This document shows, piece after piece, positions 11,806 through 24,200 of a DNA stretch of 64,000 nucleotides (its first letter is position 1; each line of letters starts with the position of its first letter). The stretch spans positions 124,001 to 188,000 of the forward strand of contig JAVSML010020787.1 in the NCBI GenBank assembly GCA_038503035.1. The letters run 5' to 3'. Both the position numbers and the translations under genes were made by a program. This DNA comes from Crocodylus rhombifer (Eukaryota; Chordata; Crocodylia; Crocodylidae). Under the pieces are notes generated by a model. That model made no database searches, was not told the DNA's origin, and saw nothing but the letters and a program-made list of their open reading frames with translations.

Positions 11806-12376
11806 AAAAAAACCCCCTCTGAGCACGATGCTTAAGCCTTTCTGCCCAGAACGATGCAAACGAGGAATTTATTTATAGCTCATGTTAACCGCAGTTAGTT
11901 TACCGAGCAAATGCAATCACTCTCCATGACTGACCTATCTTCACCATTCTGCCAGTCTGCGTCCTCCACGAACACCTACGAGCCCCAGTTGGAGAACCTG
12001 CTTAGCCTGAAAACGGCATGCGACCCATGCACGCTGCGATCAAGACCGCGCTAGAGCAGGTTGCTCTGCTCCACATGGGACCAAGGAGATTCACCCCACT
12101 GGAGGTAAGTCCCCAGCTACGGCCACGCGCAACGCGGGACTCCTTTCCTAGGACTGCGCCACTGCTTCCTCTTTTCATAACAAGCTGAACAGCGAGGCAG
12201 GCGCAGCGGCTGCGGCTGGACCTCGGGGGGAAGGTGATGACCGCAACAGGGTCCCCGCGACACGCAGGCTGGCCCAGGTGGGAGGCAGAGGTGCTGAACC
12301 ATAGGAACAACTCCAGGCTTGCGCCCCGCCCCCAAAGCCCAGCTCAGAGCCCGCACCGTCCCGCGCTCGACCTCAC
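11806..12376. other. KCTD5 intron 1, first 570 bp
   Basis: Moderately GC-rich DNA next to the CpG island. A plus-strand GGAGGTAAGT splice-donor-like site lies at 12101-12110 after a stretch with no repeat identity; no protein-coding exon can be assigned. Confidence 0.4.
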
Positions 12377-12985
12377 CTTGTCCGAATCCAAGTCGGGATC
12401 GGCCTGGCAGAGGCGGAAGAGGAAGGACTTGGGGTCCCGGCACAGCGTCTGCCGCGTGGTGAGAAAGCAGGTGCCGCCCACGTTCAGCCGCACCCACTTG
12501 CCCGGGACGCCGCCGGGGGCTCCGGAGCTGCAACGCCGGCAGGGCCCGCCCGGGCCGGGGCCACCGCCAAGACCCGGGAAATCGCAGTGGTTCTCCGCCG
12601 CCATCCTCAGCCCGCCGGAAGGCCCGTCCCCGATCCGGCCCCCGCGCCCCGCCCCGCCCCGCCCGCCGGAAGTGCCCGGCAGCGATCCCAGCCCGGTCTG
12701 CCCCTCCCTGCCGGAAGCGTGCTCTGCCCGCCGGCCCAGGCAGCCCCCGTCGCGACGAAGGGCCTAGCTCAGCGAGCGGACACCACCCCACCCGCTCCGG
12801 GCAGCCCGCGCGCCGGCTCCTCCCTCCGGAAGCGTCAGCCCGGATTTGCAATTCCCCCCCCCCCCCGCCGGAAGTGCCCGTCGGACTCGTGTCCCCGCCG
12901 GAAGTTCCGCCGCACCCCGCAACCCCGGTCCCCGCCCGCAACCGGACCGGCGCGGAAAGAGGAGGCGGGAGCCGGGCCTTGGACC
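12240..12985 (-). promoter_or_regulatory. KCTD5 CpG-island promoter with six ETS motifs
   Basis: CpG-dense DNA around and upstream of the KCTD5 start codon. Six CCGGAAG motifs, all on the plus strand, lie at 12615-12621, 12666-12672, 12711-12717, 12826-12832, 12868-12874 and 12898-12904. No TATA box is obvious. ETS/GABP sites of this kind are common in housekeeping CpG promoters; the transcription start is not fixed by the sequence. Confidence 0.75.
12377..12604 (-). CDS. KCTD5: KCTD5 coding exon 1 (partial gene)
   Basis: KCTD5 is a BTB-domain substrate adaptor for CUL3 ubiquitin ligases that also targets G-beta-gamma. Exon 1 encodes 76 residues: MAAENHCDF, a glycine/proline-rich low-complexity stretch, then the start of the BTB/T1 fold [31 protein letters not shown] and [10 protein letters not shown]. 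It ends at a GTGAGG donor exactly where the human exon ends (...DSDK before DETGAY). Human has GTYFL and FLYRL where this has GTCFL and FLFRL, and the N-terminal low-complexity part is shorter here. I found no exon 2 in the 12.3 kb to the left edge, so the remaining exons probably lie outside the window. KCTD2 or KCTD17 are related alternatives, but synteny with PDPK1 favours KCTD5. Confidence 0.93.
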
Positions 12986-12994
12986 CTACATGCT

Positions 12995-13000
12995 TTTATT
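12995..13000 (-). terminator. Probable distal poly(A) signal of PDPK1
   Basis: AATAAA on the minus strand (TTTATT on plus) at the boundary between AT-rich 3' UTR-like DNA and the KCTD5 CpG island. Cleavage 10-30 nt downstream would fall near 12970-12985. Confidence 0.55.
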
Positions 13001-16000
13001 ACAAGACTATCGAGCATAAGTGAAAATCCATCATCCAGTCACTAACTACGGCTACGGCACAGATCTGTCGAGGGAGGATAAACAGAGTCATTAAATTATG
13101 AGATATGATTAAATCATCGACCAATAGAAAATTTATATAATAAAGCCAGAAAAGATGTAAATATAGTTTACAATAATTATTCACATTCAAGGCTGTACAT
13201 CAATACATACAACACCATGGCCCCGAACATGAATTCAATCCAAATAATTCATATATTAGAATTTAAATAACACAGACTAAACTAGGGGCCACCGAGAGCC
13301 AGCAAATAACCTTATAAGAATAAAAATACAAAAGTGTGTATCCTAACATCATTGCATTATTTGCTTCTGTTTTGTAAGGTCTTTAGTTTTTGCTTTGCCT
13401 GTACATCACAGTCACAGCTACAAACCAGGTAGAGAATAGTACACACATTATAACTGACTGCCACCAACCTGAAAGACAGCTAACAGACAACTATCAAAAC
13501 TGATTATAGTTCCCAATTGTTTTTGTCAGACAGATACAGCAGTTGTAAATCCTGCCACAATTTAGTACACTCTGCCTCATCCAATCAAACTTAGTATATG
13601 GTCATAGGATGCTTTCTAAACAGCAACTATCCCCATTCATTGTCATTCAGACAGACAGACAGACTGGACCACGGGATGTTCGCCAATTGGTTTTTTCCTT
13701 GTCAAAGATGTTCATTCTATAGAGTCGCATTGCTTCCAAAACAGAGGAAACAAGGCCATGGGAAACATAGGTTTATGGCTAAATTTGAGTTTCATTATGG
13801 CCACCATTTTAGCTGAAAACAGAATTACTCACCTGCAAGCTCAGTCAAAGCAGAGCCAGATGACCTTTGGGCCATGAGGCCTTGCAGGAGTGATTCCTAA
13901 TTTGAATAGTAAAATATCTGCCTAGAAATAAAATACTTGAGGCATTCACCAAATGCTTCAAAGTGATATAAATACCACACCAATTTGTTAAAACTTCAGG
14001 GTTATGGTTTTTTTTAAAAAGCCCAGCCTTGACAAGAGGAGGAGTAGGACTATGTCATGCACATCGTTAGCAAGCTACTTACATGTAAGCCCTTTCCTCC
14101 ATCTAAGGGCCTAAAACTGAGAGTCCCTCTCTGCCTCCATAAGTTAACAGGGGCCAAAAATTTGGTAAAGGCAATTTATCCCTCTTTGAGATCATTTTCA
14201 TTCATGAAACCATTTCACTTATCTCTTGGTATGTAGCAGTGTTGGTATTTCTGATTTTCCTCTCCTGGTAACTATAAAAAGATGCCAAGCAAAATCTCAC
14301 AAGACTGAAGTAAAAGACCTCCATTATGTCCCACCTTCCTCTTCTGTCAAAAGTCAATGGAAACAGTCTTTCCCTTTTACATATGGTCTAGGGTTTAGTA
14401 CCATCTAGTTTTAAGAGTCCAAAGCTCTGAAACTCTCTCCATTTCCCTTATTCAGAGGTAAGCAGAAGTGCAGCACGTGTGCTGAAGTAGGAAGACAGCT
14501 CTCAGTTGGGGTTAGGGGCAAGACAGAACTGTACTTTACTGGTGTAGCTACCACCATCCTCATAGACAATGTTTTTGAGCCAAGAACACCCATCTCCACT
14601 TTTACATGGCTCATCAAAACAGAAATAGATGAGTGTAATATTGCCCCATACTGCCACAGATCATCCTAGCACTGACTTCATATAAGCCCCTCCATCCCAG
14701 ATGCATGCAAACACAATTTTCAGTGCTTGTTATATTACAGGTTGCAGGTGACATACCATACAAGGTGTCAGTGTCATTTCAAAACTGGGGAACATTTATG
14801 GGGAAAAAAAAAGTTAAACCATACCCAGTCATCAAAACTAGTAGAAGAAATTACATCTTTTCAGCTTGCAAGTGTAATACTTAAGTCTGTATTATGCATG
14901 GGCATAACACTTTTATCCAGACCAAAGGAGGTTTTGGGGAATTATACATAGCAGATGGTTCATGTGCTAAGGGGAATAACAGCAACACTAGATAGTTTAC
15001 AAGGTCCTGAGACTCCCACTGGTTTCACAACAAATCGTAAAACCCACACAGTTGTATTGAACTACTCATGACAGACAAGAGCTGTGTTACAGTTAAGAAA
15101 GTGATGCTACTATGATCTTGTTAAAATTAACCAAGCTCAGAACTGTGCTTAGGACATAGAGGTTAGCAGTGCTAAAAACAGCCTTTCAGGTTAGCCAAAC
15201 AGTTTTGAACTTGTGCAGAAAGACTGAACAAATAAAGCGATAGTAAAGGGATGGCTCAAGTATACTATATAGCAGCAATATCCCTGCTTTCTTTCCATCA
15301 GATTCCATCCAACAGAAAAAGTAGACTCATCAGTGGAGTTGAACATATTTCTGGAGTCAGAATGTCAAGCTAAACATCTGCTGGTGTGATTCACACCGTT
15401 TCCCCCACAATCTTCTGGAAATAGCAAGCGTTTAGGGTAGAAAGCAAAATGAACGAGCAGATTCTGCTCTTGAAGATATTTGTAGCGAGGAGTGTGCAAA
15501 AGCTGCTAGTGGCCACCTACCACTAGGGGAGATGCCCTAGAGATGCCTTCAATTTGCATTCTCCTCCATGCATTGGCATTAACTGCTGAGCCCCAATTCT
15601 CCCCGAGATGTACCTATCACATGTAGGATCCAGGCCTCTATCATACACAGTTCTTCCCAATATGTAGCTAAGCTGCCAGCAAACCAGTGGACACTATTTC
15701 TCACGTTAAGTGCATTTTTCTCCCTATGGTCAATCTTTCCACCACTACGCCCCCATCTAAAGGGCAGTGAAAGGCATATGCATCACCTAGATTAATTTGT
15801 GGAGGTTACTCTCACCTATGCCCCACTTGGCAACACTGTTTCATACTGAGTAACAGCAATGCATATATTGAGATTCTGTTTAATCCCATCCTTATCAGTG
15901 TCTTCCAAAGAAAGCAATATTATCCAGCTACAGCTCAGTGCTAAAAGACCTTTAATCCAGAACCTGTGGCACTGACCTCAGAGAGAGCCAACATGCAAGT

Positions 16001-16382
16001 GGAGCTTGACAGCTTTGGCATTATTTGACACTACAGCAACAAACTCTGAAGTACAATATCATGTCTTGGTCATGATAATGTCTGTGGGGCTTAATGCAGG
16101 TGTAGATGCAAGAGCACTGTAATACTCAGATTTCAGTAGTAAGCAATTTTGCCTTTTGAGCAGGGGTGAAGCTACTTTCAAACTAGCCTGATTGTAACAA
16201 GAGATCTATCTTTTACTTTTGCCTTTTGTTAGGAACTTTAGAGGCACTGTAGCTCCTCTCAAACATGACAATACAAGTAGTGAACTTGTCAGTATTTGCA
16301 CAGACTTGTCGGTACAGAATCCTACTACATACTAGTTCTTCCTCCAGAACAAAAATTATGAAGAATGCAGTAAATCACAATC

Positions 16383-16398
16383 TTTTTTTTTTTTTTTA
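16383..16398. repeat. Poly(T) run
   Basis: About 16 T in the PDPK1 3' UTR region (A-run in the transcript). Confidence 0.9.
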
Positions 16399-18111
16399 AG
16401 GTTCTGGAAACAGATCCTGAACTATCTCCTCCAAGGCAAGTGATACATCACTCCTAATGCCCACAATAACCCTCTCTAAGTACATCTAGCATTGCCCAAT
16501 TGCTTCTGGGGCATTCTGGCTAACCACAAAAATGGAGTCCGACTACGATCGTAACACTACCACAGGACTTTCTTCCTTAAGAGAGCAGGAGATGTATATT
16601 GTACTAAAAGAATTTAAGAGGCAAAGGAGCAAAGATGAGGCACTTCTTTGCAAACGAACAAGTGGGTGTGGTATTTATACTGCATAAAACATGAAGGAGA
16701 AATGCCTTTCCAGGCCTGGATTTACCCTTTCAAGGGGGTCCCAGATTCCCAGAAGCACAAATACATGGGGAAAAACCATGAGAAGTTATTTTTAACGTGT
16801 AGAAATGAAGTCTTTGCTATGTTACAGGAAATGTTTGACCACAAAAAACTTAATTTGAAAAGGATGAAGTCGGCCGATATGGACAAAATATTTTCATTAT
16901 ATAGATATGCCTCAAGTACCATAAATGTTCTCTGTATTGACATTTTTTAAGTCAACGTAAGGGCCTAATATATTTAAATCGTTTAAAATATTTTCAGAAT
17001 TGCTAAAAGGTCTGAGATGTTTGGCTAAGGACCAAGACAGGAATATTTGTACATCTCATTATACAAAGACAAATAAATCAAAAGTCATCTATTGTACAAA
17101 ATTTTCACTCTTCCTTCTCTACCCAAGTAAATAGGTTGGCCCCACTAAAATGCACAATACATGCACACCCTGGAAAGAAAGCTACTTGCCCTCATCTCCT
17201 GAAAAGGTGAAGTCTATTTACTACTTCAATAGTAACATTTTTTTGTTTTTTTTACTAAAAAGTTCATTTTTAGTTAGTATTAGTTAAAAGCATGCTGGTA
17301 AATTTATTGTCCCTTGATTAAACATGTAAATGCATCAAATTAAAATTAAAATTTCATCTTTAAAACTTTATACGCTTCAAAAGCCACCATTTCTACTTTA
17401 GAATTTTTTCAGTGCCCAATTCAGCGTTTTACTCTTACAACCTGTATCATCAGAGTCTGCCTGCCAGACACATGTATCTGATTCACTCACATAATTATAA
17501 TTAAGTACCACGGAAATCCTGCAACCAGAACTATATTAGGAGTTATGCAAGGGTGCAACTGACCTGACTGCAAATGCCATACACCAGTAAGCCTAGGGAA
17601 AAGAAGGGGGGCGGCGGTGCAACAGAGACTGGAGGGGGGAGAGGAAGAGAGGTAATAGTTATACCTCAGTGGAGGCATTTAGAAGCTCCCTGATGAAATA
17701 CAGTTTAATGATAATCTGAAAGTCACAAAAATAACCAGCCCCATAAAATACAGGGCTGGTATACAATTTGGGGTGTGTGCGTGTGGATTGGTTTTAACTG
17801 GTCTTAAGTGAAGCTGGTAATGCAAGGTCTATCTACTAGTTTGCAGCAGAAATTGAGCTGAAGTGCACAAAAGCAAGATCTTCACTGCAACGATATGCAT
17901 GTGGAAGCCTCAACAGAAGCACAAAGAGCGAGCAAAGCGACCCTGAATTCCATTTGTGTTTGTTTTTTTAAAAAAAAAAACAACAAAATATTTCAGACAT
18001 ATGCTTCCCCTTGAGATGGATAAACAGGTGGGTTGGGAAGATTCCTCTGATCGGCTGCACGTGGAGTTCTAGCAGCAAGTAGGGAGGCTGGGATATTTTG
18101 GATGAGCTTTA

Positions 18112-18219
18112 CTAGTTAGCAGCATTCTGATGGTATCTGTGCCGCCAAACTTCATGTATCTTTTTGCACCATTTATGAGCATTCCCACTTGGGTCCATCA
18201 GGTAATATGTCCTGTTAGG
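18112..18219 (-). CDS. PDPK1: PDPK1 coding exon 14 (C-terminus)
   Basis: Residues 520-554 plus stop: [18 protein letters not shown], then [17 protein letters not shown] and TAG at 18112-18114. It encodes the last PH strand and helix. The final ten residues differ from human and the tail is two residues shorter. Confidence 0.95.
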   Translation of the reverse strand, partial: PNRTYYLMDPSGNAHKWCKKIHEVWRHRYHQNAAN

Positions 18220-21200
18220 CTACAAGTAAATAACAGTTTAATGACTATTCCAAGAACAGATGAGACAAGAAACTGAAAAGCAATAAATATTCTGCTACTG
18301 GTAAGAAATCAATCATTCAGAATGTATTAAAAAAATCTTCAAGAACACATTAAATTGACTAGCAATTAAAAGCAACTTCATGCATTATCCCTGAAAAATG
18401 GTGCTACTGGTGGATGTACATATGTAGAGTAACTGATACAGTAGGCTGACATAAGTCTGGTGAGCTGCAATATGCAAGAGTGCTTGGACTCAACTGTAAA
18501 TAGAGCAAGACAAAATTCTTTATGCAGTTCTTTTTGGATCACACAATCCATGTAAGTTTCTATTTCTTTAATGAAAGCAAAACAAAACGAGACCTAGACA
18601 CTTCACTGCTTCTTAGCCATAAAAAGGTATAAACACCCACAGCTCAATTTGCACAATTCAATTCTAATTCCAATTCAATTCTTATTCACAATTTCAATTC
18701 AATTCTAATTCCAACAGTTTAATACATGTGTGGTGTTTAAAGTTATTTTAAGGCTTCTGAAAAAATTAAAAGGATATTTACTTACCGTGTGAACAAAAAA
18801 AGTCTTAAAATTCTTGGCTTCTGGTCGCAGCTCTAGTGACCATGGAATCTCTCCTTTCAGAACCTTGTTGACAGGATCCACATAATACAAATGGGGCCCT
18901 TCTGTGAGGAGTAACTGGCGCCGACGAGCAAACAATCCCTGACAAGAGTAGCAGTAATACAAAGAACAAGCTATGTATTATCAAATAATCTATTTTCTAA
19001 AGCATGTGCATAATTCACATTGACTTCAGTGGGACTTTAGCAATTGCCTACATACTTTTCATCATAGCTTTGATCCAGGAGAGTCTGCGATACTCTTCAT
19101 CAATGTACTGTTTATCTAATCAGGAATTTTTCAAATCCTTTTACATGCAAGTGTCAGACAACCCAATCATCAGATAATTAATGGATACTAAATTATTTGG
19201 CCATTGATAAAAAAAATTCCCACATGGATAAGTTTTTAGAAGTTTAAGGTTCTCAAGGCATCCCAGTGGAAACTGAATGAATACAACCTGATTAAGTTCA
19301 GAGACTGGAGCATCCAGTAAATATCTTATTTGCCTGGTGTTTCTAAGTGTTGTTTGGTTTATTTGTTATTTCTAGAGCATGTTTAAAAAGGTAATACCTA
19401 CAAGCCACTGGTGTGCATCTGCAATCTTTATCACTTTTTACACTAGCATTCATTACTAAATACCTTGCTTTAGAAATGTTTTAACCCCTTCTCCCCAAAA
19501 TAAGTATCACCATAAACAGAGGATGACAATTAAAACAAATAACTTCATTAACATTTTGGATCAAGTTTGTGCTTTCCTCACCCATTTTCCCTCTGTTCAC
19601 TTTCTCTAGGTCACAAACAATGTATACCATAAGCAGTTTAGGCAAGGACCCAGTCTGTCTCTGAAAATTGGCTAGCACTTTATACGGCAATTTCTTATTC
19701 TTAACCATTTTTGCCTCAACACATTTCCGAAGCAGCATGCATACAACTAGTCTTTTTTTTTTTTTTTTTTTTTTTTAAATGAGTGACTACTTAAAATGCA
19801 AGTAGGGCTGGAAGGAACATCCATAGATCATCTAGACCAAGACTGAGCCTGAGGCAGGGTCATCCCTGTCCCTGTACAAATCCATAATCTAACCTCTTAG
19901 TAAAACTACCATCAGCCCAGATATGTATCAAATTTTCTACAGGACTTTTAGGAAAAAAAAGCAGCTAATCATATAGACATTGTGATAGTAAGCTACTTTT
20001 TAAAGCCTCTTATTCTCTGTAAAGTCAGCAATCAAAGCAACAGACTTCTGAAGAACACAGAGGGTGAAGTAAACAAAAAGCAATTAAGATGAAGAGAAAC
20101 TTGGGCACGTGGGAGGCAGGTGGTGACAATAAAATGGGGGCAGCTGAGTGACTGTACAACTCTGGAGCTTCCTTCTAACTCTATGATCCTAAGGCCACCC
20201 GTTTCCCTGTAAATAATCTAAATCACATGCAGAAGAGGAAGGAAAGAAGAGCTACTATTATAATGGCAGCTTATTTCAGTCTAGCTTCCACTTTGGCCCA
20301 ATGATGGTCTAAACCCTAGTCCTAGATATTGATATCTATCCGAAAAACTGAAACTTTGCAGAACATTTCAACAACTCAGACTGATAGAGAGGGTTGACAG
20401 GTATTTACATTCAATGCTGTTTATGAGTTGAAAACTTCTAGGAAACCTGGATTACAACATTCCTCCAACTCAAAAGACTACTAGGGGCCCTATCTGATTT
20501 GGATTCAGCCCAAATCAGGAAGAGTGATTCAATTCGTTGAGTGGATCACTGTCCCCAGTCTGATTCGGCCAAATCCGAATCTGAAGATTTGATGCCAATT
20601 TGGAGAATCAGTGATTTGGCCATAGGCAGAGCTTTAAATGTCTTGTCTACATACCTTGAGGTACCAGCGTGGCTCGTGATTGCTGTGATGCTAGGGTGGA
20701 TGGAGCATCCCATGGGAGCTCAGTGATCGCCTATGGGGGGACCCCAGGTGCCCCCCCAGATCCAGGAGGCACCAGTCACTGAGCCGGGGGCAGAGGGTGG
20801 CACACCCCAGCACACTCCCCAGTGGACTGGAAGTACTTCTAGTCCATTTCCAGGTCTGCTGCTGAGCATGCTGGGAGCCCCCATGCTCCTGTGGGATGTT
20901 CCACGTGCCCCAGCACCACAGCATTCATGACCCACTGCTACCTCGAGGTATGTAGAGAAAACATTTGAAGCCGTGTCTATGTCTGAATCACCAAATCTTC
21001 CAAATCTTTCTGAATCGATTCAGAGGATTCCGAATCTATTTGGAGATATTAAAGGGTCCTCTGATTTGATTCAGGTTTGGAGATTCAGCCACCAAATTGG
21101 GCCAAATCTCTGTCGAATCGAATCAAGGACCGAAACGTCACGCAGCCCTAAAGACTACTCCATTTAAAAACAAACAAACAAAAAAACCTTAGGGCACTTT

Positions 21201-24200
21201 TACATGTGCTCCAGGTGTTGGGGTGGGGGGGGCACTTTAATTAGAGCTGCTCCAAAAGCCGCTCTAGTTAAAGCACTGCAGAATTTCATACATCAGTGTC
21301 CCCATGCTTCAAAAATGGGGTGGAGGCGCTTGAGCTAAAGCTCATCAGATGAGCTTTAGTTCAAGCTCCCCTGCCTTTTTGAAGCATGGGGACACTGATA
21401 CATAAGCCGCAGGAGGCTGCTGGAGTGCAGAATTGCTATGCCCCAGCAGACTCAATTAGTCCCGTCTGTTCTGATGCACTGTAACTGGCTGCTCCAATGT
21501 GCTGCATCGCACTTGTGTACAGGCACCCTTAACAATATTAAATTTGTGAAAGATCTGTTTGTTGGGAAATGCTACATCTTGCAACTGGGAGGTAGCCTAC
21601 AAACCCCTAAATATCAGAGACTTTAAAGAAAGTTTCCTCACAGATTCACAACTCTACAAAAGCAGTATAATTTGAAACCTTTCTAGAAGAAAATCAAGAC
21701 TTACCTTTCTTTTGTCTACTGGACCCATTTTTAGTATTAAGTTATTTTCTACAAATTGATGCCTAACAAGAGAAAAAGAACAAGCCACTGTCATTCCAGA
21801 ACCCCTCCACAAGAAGTAATCAACACTGTCCTAGTAATCATTTTATTTCTCACTCTCATTTATCTTAGAAATTTCTCAGTATCTATACTGCCTTGGAATC
21901 TTTAAAAACTTCTTCTCTCTACATAGGCAGGCAAGTTTCCTTTGGTAAATATGGCATTGTTTATTAGGCCAACTGAAATAGTTGGAAAAAATTATTTGCA
22001 GCATCTCTCTACACAGTGCACCTCCCCCACCCCCATTAACCACAAATTTAACTTTAAATATTAGGTGAACTTCTGCCTCCTCTCCACCATACCCCAAACT
22101 GTTACTTGCTTACGATAACTAAAGAATTATGATGTCATTGGGATAACGGAGACCTGGTGGGACTCCACCCATGACTGGACCATGCGTATAGAGGGCTATA
22201 CCCTGTACAGGAGGGATCGTGTTGACAAAAAGGGCGGGGGTGTAGCTCTCTATGTGAAGGAAAGCTACATATCCCTGCAAGCTGATGTTGGCAACCAGCA
22301 TGGACAGCTAGAGACCCTCTGGGTAAAAATTCGTGGGGAATACGGCACAGCGGACACAACGGTGGGAGTCTACTACAGACCTCCCACTCAAAGTCCTGAG
22401 CTTGACCAGGAGTTCGCCCGGGAACGGACTGAAGCCGCTTGCTCCAGGACCTTGGTTGTCATGGGTGACTTCAATTACCCAGACATTTCATAGATTTCAT
22501 AGACATTAGGGCTGGAAGGGACTTCGGGAGATCATCGAGTCCAGCCCCCTGCCCAAAGGGCAGGAAGTCAGCTGGGGTCACAGGATCCCAGCAAGATAAG
22601 CATCCAATTTACTCTTGAAGGTGTTCAATGTAGGCGCTTGAACCACCTCCGCTGGCAGACTGTTCCAGACCTTGGGGGCTCGGACAGTAAAGAAGTTCTT
22701 CCTTATGTCCAGCCTGAAACGGTCTTGCAGGAGTTTGTGACCGTTCGACCCCGTCATCCCTTGGGGCGCTCTGGTGAACAAACGTTCCCCCAGATCCTGG
22801 TGGTCACCCCTGAGAAGCTTATAGGTGGCCATCAGATCACCCCTGAGCCTGCGCTTTTCCAGGCTGAAGAGTCCCATGGCTCTCAGCCTGTCATCGTAAG
22901 ATCTGTTTTCTTGACCTCTGATCATGCGTGTGGCTCTCCTCTGGACTCTCTCAAGCTTCTCCGCATCCTTTTTGAATTGTGGAGCCCAAAACTGGACGCA
23001 GTACTCCAGCCGCGGCCTCACCAAGGCCGAGTACAAGGGGAGAATGACGTCCCGGGATTTGCTCGAGAAGCATCTATGGATGCAAGCCAGCGTTTTGGTC
23101 GCTTTATTAGCCGCAGCGTCGCATTGCAGGCTCACGTTCATCTTGTGGTCAATGATGACCCCCAAGTCTCTTTCTTCTGTAGTGCTATCCAACGTAGCAC
23201 TGCCGAGCCTATAAGGGTGCTGCAGGTTTTTCCTCCCAAGGTGGAGAACCTTGCATTTTTCGGTGTTAAACACCATGAGGTTCTCGTCTGCCCATTTGCT
23301 GAGCTTGTCCAGGTCAGCCTGGATCACCCGCCTATCTTCTGGCGTGGATGCTTTGCCCCAAAGTTCGGTGTCATCGGCAAACTTGGCCAGTCCACTCCTG
23401 ACTCCAATGTCCACATCGTTAATGAAGATGTTGAACAGTATGGGTCCCAGGACAGAACCTTGAGGGACCCCACTGGTCACAGGGCACCACGATGAGTGAC
23501 TGCCATCAATCACAACCCTCTGGGTCCGACCACAGAGCCAATTTCCCAGCCAGCGGATCGTGGTGGAGCTAAGGCCACAACTGGCCAGTTTGGCCAAGAG
23601 GTGATCATGGGATACCAGATCAAAAGCATTTTTGAAGTCAAGATATATGACATCAATCTCTTCTCCCTTGTCCAGATGATAGGTCACCTGGTCATAGAAG
23701 GAAATGAGATTGGTCAAACAAGACCTACCCGCAACAACTCGTGGGAAGATAACTCAGCAAAATCCGAGCGGTCGCAAAGCTTTCTCTTGTGCATGGATGA
23801 CCTCTACCTGACTCAAGAAGTCTATGGGCCAACGAGAGGCAAAGCGCTGCTTGACCTGGTACTGGCTACGGGGGACGACCTAATCGGCGACCTAGTGATT
23901 GATGGGAAGTTGGGTGACAGCGACCACGAGCTGATCACCTTCACCATCCACCGTAAAGCTGGCAAGTCAGTCAGCAACACAGAAGTCCTTGACTTCAGAA
24001 AAGCCGACTTTGACAAGCTCAAGAGGCTTGTCAGTCAGGCCCTCAGGGACCGTGACCCCAGGGAGATGGGAGTTCAAGAAGAGTGGTTGCTTCTCAAGGA
24101 AGCGATCCTCAAGGCACAAGCTAAATCTATTCCAACACGGAGGAAAGGCAGCAAGAAGGCACAGTAGCCCTCCTGGCTCTCCAGGGACCTAGCAGACCTC

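Larger units (their letters stand above)
12975..18111 (-). other. PDPK1: PDPK1 3' untranslated region (probable extent)
   Basis: About 5.1 kb of AT-rich, repeat-poor sequence from the PDPK1 stop codon to a canonical AATAAA (minus strand) just before a sudden change to CpG-rich DNA. The length fits the long 3' UTR known for mammalian PDPK1. It contains a poly(T) run at about 16383-16398 and a T/A run near 17958-17980, plus a possible earlier AATAAA at 17302-17307 that could serve as a proximal site. The extent is inferred; no transcript data are available here. Confidence 0.6.
18939..21704 (-). other. PDPK1 intron 12
   Basis: 2.8 kb intron. It holds a poly(T) run at about 19752-19777, an antisense CR1 tail (19800-19935), a hAT element (20482-21150) and a hairpin MITE (21192-21528). 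Confidence 0.9.

Noticed and set aside
1..12376. Search for KCTD5 exon 2 (DETGAYLIDRDPTYFGPVL)
   Set aside because: No match seen on the minus strand, so I treat the region as intron 1; a missed short exon cannot be fully excluded by eye.
12117..12941. Long open frames on both strands over the KCTD5 CpG island (274 aa minus, 177 and 152 aa plus)
   Set aside because: They are produced by high GC content; the real product is the 76-codon KCTD5 exon in another frame.
16648..16950. 100-aa plus-strand open frame
   Set aside because: Lies antisense in the PDPK1 3' UTR region, shows no recognisable domain, and is in AT-rich DNA.
22494..23738. Twin-priming inversion of a single CR1 insertion
   Set aside because: The antisense part duplicates the 3' half, including its own tail, which is also present in the sense copy, so two insertions are needed.
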